Assembly: GCA_900107575.1 (NCBI GenBank)
Contig: FNQX01000033.1
Location: 1 to 35,214, forward strand
Source: Lachnospiraceae bacterium NK3A20
GTDB taxonomy: Bacteria; Bacillota; Clostridia; Lachnospirales; Lachnospiraceae
Reading direction: 5' to 3'
DNA length: 35,214 nt
Position numbers and translations under genes: made by a program. The notes beneath the pieces are model-generated. The model saw only the letters and a list, made by a program, of their open reading frames with translations, did no database searches and had not been told where the DNA came from. How positions within the stretch are numbered: the stretch's first letter is position 1; each line of letters begins with the position of its first letter. Below, piece by piece: positions 15,746 through 22,481 of the stretch.

Positions 15746-16066
15746 ATGAATGTAATTCTGTTGACGGGGATTGCGGCGCTGGTAATCGGCATTGCCTGCA
15801 CCTGGTATCAGGTCACCCGTCTGCTGATGCTGGATGCGGAGCGCCGGGGACTGCGGCATCCCGGCCTGCTGGGAGCTCTTATGAGCGGGGGGCAGAGGGG
15901 AGAGGGGCTGATCGCCTATCTGCTCATTCGGAGGAAGTATCGGATCACGCAGCAGGACGCGGTGGCGGAGGAAGCGATTGCAAGGCGCAAGAAACTGTCC
16001 ATCGTCGGTATCACGTTCATGGCGGCAGGCGCGGCAGCGGCAGTGATCGGCATTGCCATGCTGTGA
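15746..16066 (+). CDS. Small membrane protein (106 aa), function unknown
   Basis: The protein has an N-terminal hydrophobic helix (about 2-20), a basic cytosolic middle rich in Arg and Gly, and a C-terminal hydrophobic helix (about 86-106). A perfect AGGAGG lies 7 nt before the ATG. It is sandwiched between the XRE-TM gene and the CPBP protease gene and almost overlaps the latter's leader. I do not recognise the family. A helper or immunity role in the same operon is a guess from context. Confidence 0.75.
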   Translation: MNVILLTGIAALVIGIACTWYQVTRLLMLDAERRGLRHPGLLGALMSGGQRGEGLIAYLLIRRKYRITQQDAVAEEAIARRKKLSIVGITFMAAGAAAAVIGIAML

Positions 16067-16082
16067 AAGAAAGAAGGAAGGA

Positions 16083-16697
16083 ATGAACCTTACGATTCAG
16101 AAACTGATCAGCAGTGGCGTAGAGATAGTGCTGTTTTCCATGATCCCTTTTCTCTGGTGGCTGATTACAGCGAAGAAGAAGCAGAGTTTCTTCGCATGGA
16201 TCGGATTGAAACCTATCGGAACAGCCAGGCGGCGATCTGTATTATTGTGGATGCTGGCACTCACCGTATTATTCCTGCTCCTGTCTACATTTATTCTGTA
16301 TTCTGTCCGGAATGTGCCGATGGCTGCTTCTGAATTTTCTGGGCTTGGGATATCGGCGCTTCCGGCAATCCTGATCTATGCGGTACTGAATACATCCCTG
16401 CCGGAGGAGATTTTATTTCGTGGTTTTCTCTTGAAACGGCTGACACCAATACTGGGTTTTCATGCAGGAAACCTTACTCAGAGCCTGTTGTTTGGAATTG
16501 CGCATGGAGCCATGTTCTGGCGGGCGGTCGGAATTGGCAGGACAGTTTTCATTATAATCTTTACAACCTCGGTGGCATGGTGTATTGGATATATAGATGA
16601 GCGGAAGGCAGACGGATCAATTCTGCCTGGCTGGTGTATCCACGCGATCTCGAATCTGCTGTCAGGGCTGGGCACCGCTTTTGCTATGCTGCCATGA
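16083..16697 (+). CDS. CPBP-family intramembrane metalloprotease
   Basis: This 204-residue polytopic membrane protein carries all motifs of the CPBP (CaaX protease and bacteriocin-processing, Abi) family. They are EExxxR with E108, E109 and R113 (LPEEILFRGFLL), FxxxH with H141 (FGIAHGAMFW), and a third motif with H188 (CIHAISN). It is expected to be an intramembrane glutamate/zinc protease. RBS GAAGGAAGG precedes ATG 16083. In Gram-positive bacteria such genes often sit with regulators or peptide genes and give bacteriocin self-immunity, but no bacteriocin gene is visible here. Confidence 0.9.
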   Translation: MNLTIQKLISSGVEIVLFSMIPFLWWLITAKKKQSFFAWIGLKPIGTARRRSVLLWMLALTVLFLLLSTFILYSVRNVPMAASEFSGLGISALPAILIYAVLNTSLPEEILFRGFLLKRLTPILGFHAGNLTQSLLFGIAHGAMFWRAVGIGRTVFIIIFTTSVAWCIGYIDERKADGSILPGWCIHAISNLLSGLGTAFAMLP

Positions 16698-16729
16698 CGG
16701 CATTAAAATATCAGAAGGGAACAACGACT

Positions 16730-17263
16730 ATGAAAGAGAAAATCAACGTTACCGATTACGCGAATCTGATCACGAAGGCGATTCCGAAGGGTGTGCTGCT
16801 GAACACAAACGGAGATAAGTTCAATACCATGATCATCGGCTGGGGGCATCTCGGCACGCTGTGGAACAGACAGACGTTCCACGTGTATGTCCGCCAGGGC
16901 AGATATACCAAGGCACAGCTCGACAAGACGCAGGAGTTCACGATCAGCATTCCGCTGGACAAGCCGGATCCGACCATCAACAAGATCTGCGGCTGGCAGT
17001 CCGGCCGCGACATTGACAAGGTGAAGGAGGCCGGACTCGAGCTCGTCGACGCCGAAACGATCCACACGCCGGGGATCAGACAGTATCCTCTGACCATCGA
17101 GTGCAGGGTTCTGTATTCACAGGATCAGGATCTTAGCAAGATTCCGGAGGATATCCGCGAGAAGACCTATCCGCGGGATGTGGATGGCACGTATCCGATG
17201 GCGAACCGTGACTTCCACACGATGTATGTTGGAGAGATCGTGGACGCATATATCATAAAGTAA
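16730..17263 (+). CDS. Flavin reductase family protein
   Basis: This 177-residue protein resembles the flavin reductase-like FMN-binding split-barrel family. The start MKEKINVTDYANLITKAIPK, followed by GVLLNTNGDKFNTMIIGWGHLGTLW given here only as its first part GVLLNTNG and MIIGWGHLG, covers the FMN-binding strand region. FTISIPL and CGWQSGRD follow. ATG 16730 is chosen on the family start; only a weak GAAGGGA lies upstream (16713-16719). It is close behind the CPBP gene but may have separate expression. It probably provides reduced flavin or acts as a small oxidoreductase. The stop codon lies inside a GTAAC-N4-GTTAC palindrome. Confidence 0.85.
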   Translation: MKEKINVTDYANLITKAIPKGVLLNTNGDKFNTMIIGWGHLGTLWNRQTFHVYVRQGRYTKAQLDKTQEFTISIPLDKPDPTINKICGWQSGRDIDKVKEAGLELVDAETIHTPGIRQYPLTIECRVLYSQDQDLSKIPEDIREKTYPRDVDGTYPMANRDFHTMYVGEIVDAYIIK

Positions 17264-17285
17264 CAAATGTTACGCAATAGCGTAA
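17260..17285. promoter_or_regulatory. Palindromic operator upstream of the D-2-hydroxyacid dehydrogenase
   Basis: GTAAC (17260-17264), AAAT, GTTAC (17269-17273) is a perfect 5-4-5 inverted repeat. A second inverted repeat overlaps it: TTACGC-AATA-GCGTAA (17270-17285). A TACATT hexamer at 17296-17301 could be the -10 box. The first palindrome would then be centred near -41.5, the usual place for a Crp/Fnr-type class II activator. The same GTAAC-N4-GTTAC is found at 18438-18451. Confidence 0.6.
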
Positions 17286-17325
17286 TGCTTTGTGCTACAT
17301 TGGTCATGTGACGGGAGGTGATCGC

Positions 17326-18363
17326 ATGATCAATGTAGCTTTTTTTGACACGAAGGATTACGACAAGCTCTCATTCCTGAAGTATGGCGAGCGGCACGAC
17401 ATGCAGTTCCGGTTCATCGAGACGAAACTGAATGAGGACACGGCGGAGCTGGCAAGAGGCGCGGACGCAGTCTGCGTATTCGTGAATGATACGGTGAACG
17501 CGGCCGTGATCGACAAGCTGTATGAGTATGGCGTGAAGCTCATCGCGCTGCGCTCCGCGGGATACAACAACGTGGACCTGTCTGCGGCTTACGGCAAAAT
17601 CCACGTGGTGCATGTGCCGGCCTATTCGCCCTACGCGGTGGCGGAACATGCCATGGCGCTGCTCCTGACTTCCGTGCGGCGAATTCACAAGGCGTACAAC
17701 AGGACGCGGGAATTCAATTTCTCTCTGAACGGCCTCACGGGCTTCGACCTTCATGGCAAAACAGCAGGCGTCATCGGCACTGGTAAGATCGGTCGGATTT
17801 TCATCGACATCTGCCGTGGCTTTGGCATGAATGTCGTCGCGTATGATCGTTTCCCTGCCAAAGACAGCGGAATTCACTACGTGTCTCTCGACGAGCTGTT
17901 CGAGCAGAGTGACATCATTTCCCTTCACTGCCCGCTGACTGATGAGACGCATCACATGATCGACGCGGCGGCGATCGACAGGATGAAAAAGGGCGTGGTC
18001 ATCATCAACACCTCCCGCGGAGCGCTCATTGACGCAGAGGCGCTGCTGGAAGGCATCAAGGCGCGCAAAGTCGGAGCGGCCTGCCTGGACGTCTACGAGG
18101 AAGAAGCGGATATCTTCTTCGAGGATCACTCCGGACACATTCTGAATGATGACCTGTTGTCACGGCTCATCTCCATGCCGAATGTGATCGTGACCTCGCA
18201 TCAGGCCTTCCTCACGGAGGAGGCTCTGAATAATATCGCGGAAACGACGGTGAACAACATCAGCTCTTATTTCACCAATGACGGTATCTGCGACAATGAG
18301 CTCTGCTACCGCTGTGACAGCATCGAGCACTGCAAAAAGGACAGAAAAGAGAGGTGCTTCTGA
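17326..18363 (+). CDS. D-2-hydroxyacid dehydrogenase (D-lactate dehydrogenase-like) with Cys-rich tail
   Basis: This is a 345-residue NAD-dependent dehydrogenase. The nucleotide-binding motif GTGKIGRI lies near residue 153. Catalytic residues match D-lactate dehydrogenase spacing: R231 (NTSRG), E260 (DVYEEE) and H292 (TSHQAF). RBS GGGAGGTG precedes ATG 17326. The enzyme probably reduces pyruvate or a related 2-oxoacid, recycling NADH during fermentation. The last 25 residues are unusual, with five cysteines (GICDNELCYRC, then EHCKKDRKERCF), suggesting a metal site or redox switch. The promoter has a palindrome shared with the following dehydrogenase gene. A terminator follows. Confidence 0.92.
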   Translation: MINVAFFDTKDYDKLSFLKYGERHDMQFRFIETKLNEDTAELARGADAVCVFVNDTVNAAVIDKLYEYGVKLIALRSAGYNNVDLSAAYGKIHVVHVPAYSPYAVAEHAMALLLTSVRRIHKAYNRTREFNFSLNGLTGFDLHGKTAGVIGTGKIGRIFIDICRGFGMNVVAYDRFPAKDSGIHYVSLDELFEQSDIISLHCPLTDETHHMIDAAAIDRMKKGVVIINTSRGALIDAEALLEGIKARKVGAACLDVYEEEADIFFEDHSGHILNDDLLSRLISMPNVIVTSHQAFLTEEALNNIAETTVNNISSYFTNDGICDNELCYRCDSIEHCKKDRKERCF

Positions 18364-18386
18364 GAAAGACACTGGCTGAGCTGACA

Positions 18387-18410
18387 GGCGGTTCTTCGGA
18401 ACCGCCTTTT
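18387..18410 (+). terminator. Rho-independent terminator after the D-2-hydroxyacid dehydrogenase
   Basis: GGCGGTTC (18387-18394), loop TTCG, GAACCGCC (18399-18406), then TTTT. It is a perfect 8-bp stem with a UUCG tetraloop. Confidence 0.92.
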
Positions 18411-18429
18411 CGTTGCACATTGAAATAAC

Positions 18430-18483
18430 TTGACAATGTAACGTATGTTACGGAAAATCATTACAGAATATGTAAAATATAAT
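18430..18483 (+). promoter_or_regulatory. Promoter and operator of the 3-hydroxyacyl-CoA dehydrogenase gene
   Basis: GTAAC-GTAT-GTTAC at 18438-18451 is the same 5-4-5 palindrome as upstream of the D-2-hydroxyacid dehydrogenase. TTACA-GAATA-TGTAA (18461-18475) is a second inverted repeat. Possible -10 boxes are TAAAAT (18473-18478) and TATAAT (18478-18483). Either would place the palindrome about 40-46 bp upstream of the start, so activation is plausible. A TTGACA at 18430-18435 abuts the palindrome, so repression of another promoter cannot be excluded. Confidence 0.55.
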
Positions 18484-18571
18484 TTAGCACGGAAACAATT
18501 AACCGTGATTGACAGAAATTAACTTAGACATATTCACATACATAAAGTTTGCATTAAAAAGAGGTGACAAA

Positions 18572-19528
18572 ATGAATAGAGTAGTAGTCATAGGTGGTGG
18601 AGTTCTCGGAGCACAGATTGGTCTGATCAATGCATACTGGGGCAAGGATGTAACCTTCTGGCTCAGGTCAGAGGATTCGGTGGGCAGAACACGGCCCAAG
18701 ATCAAAAGATATTCGGAACTGATGCTGAATGATCTGAAATCAGCGAAGGCACTTCTGGGCGATGGAGCAGCGAAGTATCCTCACGGCCTCATCAAGGACT
18801 GGGACGGGATGACCGAAGAGAAGCTGGATGAGCTGATCGCAAGGGCATCCGAGAATCTTGCGAATAATATTCACATTGAGCTGGATCTGGCGAAGGCGCT
18901 GGAGGGTGCGGATCTTGTGATCGAGTCCATGGCAGAGGACGTAGAAGCCAAGAAGGCAATGTACGAAACGATGAGGGATAAGCTCTCTGAGAATACAATT
19001 CTCGCGACGAATTCTTCCACCCTTCTCCCCAGCATGTTCGCGGAATATACCGGCCGGCCGGAGAAGTATCTGGCCCTGCACTTTGCGAATAATATCTGGC
19101 GCAACAATACAGCGGAGGTCATGGGACATCCCGGAACATCGAAGGAAGCGTATGACGCTGTTGTGGAATTCGCCGGAGAAATCGGCATGGTTCCTCTCCA
19201 GCTGCACAAAGAGCAGCCGGGTTACATCCTGAACTCCATGTTGGTGCCGCTTCTCTCCTCGGCGCAGGCGCTCTGGGCAAAGGGAGTAGCTGATCCCGAG
19301 ACCATTGACAGGACCTGGGAGCTCGGAACGAGCGCTCCGATGGGACCGTTCAAGATTCTGGACGTCGTAGGCCTGCAGACGGCATACAATATCAATCTCA
19401 TGAAGCCGGAGACCAAGGTTGAGGGCTCAGTCAACTATGAGATCAGCAGGCTCCTCAAGGAGAAGATCGACCGGGGCGAGACCGGTGTCAACGCCGGCAA
19501 GGGCTTCTACGATTACACGAAGAAGTGA
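18572..19528 (+). CDS. 3-hydroxyacyl-CoA dehydrogenase family protein
   Basis: This is a 318-residue NAD-dependent dehydrogenase. The N-terminal Rossmann fold has VVVIGGGVLGAQIGLI. The catalytic-site segment reads LALHFANNIWRNNTAEV, where the His matches the one in HFFNP-type motifs, although the rest differs from classical butyryl-pathway enzymes. The C-terminal 3HCDH domain starts near residue 210 (PGYILNSMLVPLL, then GPFKILDVVGL). RBS GAGGTGA precedes ATG 18572. It is monocistronic, with its own promoter and terminator. It may act on a 3-hydroxyacyl-CoA or a related 3-hydroxy acid; the divergent active-site motif leaves the substrate open. Confidence 0.88.
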   Translation: MNRVVVIGGGVLGAQIGLINAYWGKDVTFWLRSEDSVGRTRPKIKRYSELMLNDLKSAKALLGDGAAKYPHGLIKDWDGMTEEKLDELIARASENLANNIHIELDLAKALEGADLVIESMAEDVEAKKAMYETMRDKLSENTILATNSSTLLPSMFAEYTGRPEKYLALHFANNIWRNNTAEVMGHPGTSKEAYDAVVEFAGEIGMVPLQLHKEQPGYILNSMLVPLLSSAQALWAKGVADPETIDRTWELGTSAPMGPFKILDVVGLQTAYNINLMKPETKVEGSVNYEISRLLKEKIDRGETGVNAGKGFYDYTKK

Positions 19529-19561
19529 TCGACGAAAATAGAATACATTCATGATCAGAAA

Positions 19562-19587
19562 GGCGGTTCTTCGGAGCCGTCTTTTTT
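19562..19587 (+). terminator. Rho-independent terminator after the 3-hydroxyacyl-CoA dehydrogenase
   Basis: GGCGGTTC, loop TTCG, GAGCCGTC (8 pairs, two of them wobble), then T6. The first 13 bases are the same as in the terminator at 18387. Confidence 0.9.
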
Positions 19588-19716
19588 GACGCTGCATCTC
19601 GCTTTTCAAACTGGCGTCTCGGATTACAACTCAGCACAACTCAGCAAAGAAACACCAGCTAAAGGCACACAATATTGTTAATAAGTAAAAATATATCGTA
19701 AAGCAATAAATTAATA

Positions 19717-19778
19717 TTGAAATGCAGATAAGACTGTGCTAGATTATTTTTAGCCGGGCTGGTACAACCGGTCCGGCT
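19717..19778 (+). promoter_or_regulatory. Promoter and leader hairpin of the DUF2975-HTH operon
   Basis: TTGAAA (19717-19722), a 17-bp spacer and TAGATT (19740-19745) form a plausible housekeeping promoter in AT-rich DNA. The transcript would start near a hairpin, AGCCGG (19752-19757) with CCGGCT (19773-19778) and an inner GGT/ACC, ending about 12 nt before the RBS. Confidence 0.55.
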
Positions 19779-19802
19779 ATTTACAATATGGAGGATCAGG
19801 CT

Positions 19803-20252
19803 ATGCACAACAGACTGAACCTGTTCACTTATGGGTTTCTCATTGTTTTATTCATCATTGGAATTGGAGCGTGGGTTTCCATGCCGTGGCTGGTACCGGC
19901 GCTGTTTCGCGCCTTCGGGGACGTACCGGAAGGGAACGTTACGGTCATCATCGTTTCACTGATGATCGCCGGCGTGCCGGCCATCCTGATCCTCTTCGAA
20001 CTGATCAGGATCATGAAGACCGTGATCCGCGATGACTGTTTCGTCACGGCGAATGTGAACAGCCTTCGGCGGATGGCGATTTACGCCTCCCTGATCACGG
20101 CGATCATGCTGGTGCGAATCTTCCTCTACAACACGATCGGTGTGGTGCTGGTCGCAGTTGTTTTCTTCACGGCAGGACTCTTCTGTGGAGTTCTGGCGAG
20201 TGTGTTCGAGCGTGCCGTCGCCTACAAGCTGGACGACGACATGACAATCTGA
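19803..20252 (+). CDS. DUF2975 membrane protein
   Basis: This is a 149-residue protein with four predicted membrane segments (about 8-30, 44-65, 86-105 and 110-132). The segment IMKTVIRDDCFVTANVNSLR between segments 2 and 3 is the hallmark of DUF2975, a family nearly always paired with a small Cro-like regulator. ATG 19803 has GGAGG 8 nt upstream, better than the frame's first ATG at 19788. The HTH gene begins 12 nt after its stop. The role is unknown; the pair may form a membrane-linked regulatory unit. Confidence 0.87.
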   Translation: MHNRLNLFTYGFLIVLFIIGIGAWVSMPWLVPALFRAFGDVPEGNVTVIIVSLMIAGVPAILILFELIRIMKTVIRDDCFVTANVNSLRRMAIYASLITAIMLVRIFLYNTIGVVLVAVVFFTAGLFCGVLASVFERAVAYKLDDDMTI

Positions 20253-20264
20253 GGGAGGCCGCGC

Positions 20265-20504
20265 ATGATCATAGTCAATCTGGATGTCATGATGGCGAAA
20301 CGCAAGATCGGCCTCACCGAACTCTCCGGCAGGGTAGGCATCACCATGGCCAATCTTTCCATATTAAAAAACAACAAGGCCAAAGCGATCCGTCTGGAAA
20401 CCATGGACGCGATCTGCAGAGAACTGGGCTGTCAGCCCGGTGACCTCCTGGAATATATCCCCGATCCCCCGCGGGACTTGGCGCAGGGGCAGGCGCCGAC
20501 TTGA
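20265..20504 (+). CDS. Small Cro/C1-type HTH regulator (YozG-like)
   Basis: This 79-residue protein consists almost wholly of a helix-turn-helix domain (MAKRKIGLTELSGRVGIT, then NLSILKNNKAKAIRLETMDA) and ends with the typical ELGCQPGDLLEY segment. It is the usual partner of DUF2975 proteins and is probably translated from the same mRNA (RBS GAGGGAGG). It likely binds DNA as a dimer and regulates its own operon. Confidence 0.9.
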   Translation: MIIVNLDVMMAKRKIGLTELSGRVGITMANLSILKNNKAKAIRLETMDAICRELGCQPGDLLEYIPDPPRDLAQGQAPT

Positions 20505-20726
20505 ATCTAACTTATACAAGTGCCACGTATTTAGCGGCACCCGCGAGATAAAATCACTTATGCGAATACTCGCGAAGGCGATTTCTCGTGAATCGGGTCA
20601 TCGGGCTGTTCACGGCGCTGATGGCAGTTCGGAAGGGACATGTCGGCGTCGCTTCCAAAATTCAAACAGCTTCCCATGCAGCATTGGGGGGCAAAGCTCT
20701 CTATCTCAGAAAGGCAAGGAATTCAG

Positions 20727-22346
20727 ATGAATCAGGATTTCAGAAATGACCAGGCTGCGGCTGGCCTTGATAGCTGCACCCCAAATTTGCCGCAGAGCCA
20801 GCTGACATCAAGTGTGTTGCCGCAGAGCACACCACAGCAGGAGCAGTCTCAAACACAGGGGGAGCCAGCGGTGCGTGAATCCGGACAGTCGCAGGAGAGC
20901 CTTGCGGGGCGGGAGATGAATCAGCCGCTGCCCCACGCAACGCGGCAATCTGCTGCAGCCGACAGCTTCCGCAGGTATGGCGGGTGGGCGCTGCTCTTCG
21001 GAGCGCTGTACATTTTCTGTGTGTTCCGAAACTCCAATGGCATCACCTGGGCCCTGCTCCCAGTGGGTGGTGTCCTGCTCTTTCACAAGGTGCGTGGGCG
21101 TCGCGGCGGGAGGATGCAGCTCTTCTATGAGATTTCGCTGATCCTTCTGGGGATCGGTATTTGCACGAGCGGCTCATGGGTGCTCAACGATCTGAATATC
21201 ATTGCCATGCTGCTCCTTGCCGCGAGCATGTGTGTGCACGCTTACTGCGAGGACAGGGACTGGGGAATCGCAAAGCACCTGTTCGCCGTATTGAGGGTGA
21301 TCTTCCTGCCGCTGCGATTTTTGATCACTCCTTTTGCTGACGCGGCAGCCTACATCGGAAAAGCGAGGAACGGCCGCAGGAACCGCTACACCGGTGCGAT
21401 TGTCCGCGGCATTCTGATCGCGATCCCTCTGCTGATCCTGGTGCTGGCGCTTCTCGCCGGAGCGGATGAGGTCTTCGAGAGAATGCTGGATCACATGATC
21501 GACGGCATTACGGTGCCGGAGCGGATCGGCGATGTGATTGAGATTCTCCTTGGTTTTGTTTTCGGCTTCGTTGTCTTCTATACGGTGGTGAAGGCCATGC
21601 CGAAGGAGGCGGATACTCTCAGCAGGGATAAGGAGACCGCAGGCCGGCACGATCCGGTGACGGCAGTTACCTTCATGTCACTCCTCGGTGTGGTGTACGT
21701 TGTGTTCGCGGTGATCCAGCTGGTGTTCCTCATCGGCCGCCACGAGCTGCCGGCGCGCTTCACCTATGCGGAATATGCGCACCAGGGCTTCGCACAGCTG
21801 ATCGTGGTCTGCATCCTGAACCTTGTCCTCATTACGATCTGTGGAAAATATTTCCGTGATAATCGGGTTCTGAACGTGATCCTAGTAGTCGTATGCCTGT
21901 GCACCTACGTCATGATCGCCTCCTCCGCGCTGCGCATGATGATGTACGTTCGTGAGTACAGCATGACGTTCCTCAGGCTTTTCGTCCTCTGGTTCCTCAT
22001 CGTGCTGACTCTGTGGCTCACCTTTATCACGATCGGCACGGTGCGCAGGAATCACGGCGTGTTCCGCAGATGCCTTATCGCGATCACGGTGCTGTACCTG
22101 GTCTTCTCTTTCCTGCACCCGGATTACTGGATTGCGAAGATCAACATGGCGACAGCCGTCGATGGACAGATCAGGGATGAGTACTATGTGCTGGGCCTTT
22201 CTGTGGACGCGCTGCCCGCGATCGCGGCGGATCCGGAACTCCTGGAGGAGAAGAGGGAGTACTACTACGAGGTTCCGGGCCATTTCACAGACCCTCGCAC
22301 TCTCAACCTCATGGAGCTTGCGACGCGTCACTATTTGATTCCATAG
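20727..22346 (+). CDS. DUF4173-type multi-pass membrane protein
   Basis: This 539-residue protein has a Gln/Ser-rich cytosolic N-terminal region (about 1-75) followed by roughly ten to twelve membrane segments. The C-terminal segment HPDYWIAKINMATAV and the following LGLSVDALPAIAADPEL are typical of DUF4153/DUF4173 proteins. ATG 20727 is chosen because AAGGA lies 7 nt upstream; the frame reaches back to 20640 without an RBS. In many Firmicutes these genes sit beside DUF2975-HTH pairs, as here. The function is unknown. Confidence 0.85.
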   Translation: MNQDFRNDQAAAGLDSCTPNLPQSQLTSSVLPQSTPQQEQSQTQGEPAVRESGQSQESLAGREMNQPLPHATRQSAAADSFRRYGGWALLFGALYIFCVFRNSNGITWALLPVGGVLLFHKVRGRRGGRMQLFYEISLILLGIGICTSGSWVLNDLNIIAMLLLAASMCVHAYCEDRDWGIAKHLFAVLRVIFLPLRFLITPFADAAAYIGKARNGRRNRYTGAIVRGILIAIPLLILVLALLAGADEVFERMLDHMIDGITVPERIGDVIEILLGFVFGFVVFYTVVKAMPKEADTLSRDKETAGRHDPVTAVTFMSLLGVVYVVFAVIQLVFLIGRHELPARFTYAEYAHQGFAQLIVVCILNLVLITICGKYFRDNRVLNVILVVVCLCTYVMIASSALRMMMYVREYSMTFLRLFVLWFLIVLTLWLTFITIGTVRRNHGVFRRCLIAITVLYLVFSFLHPDYWIAKINMATAVDGQIRDEYYVLGLSVDALPAIAADPELLEEKREYYYEVPGHFTDPRTLNLMELATRHYLIP

Positions 22347-22481
22347 ATACCAGAGCTAAGGCAGGCCGCAACGTTGTGGTCTGTCTTATATTTTTGCTTT
22401 TTTCGCCTTTTCGCACTATTTTTTGCATGGTAGAAAATCACAGGCAACACTATAATGAAGAAAAACGGTGAGGCCACTAAC

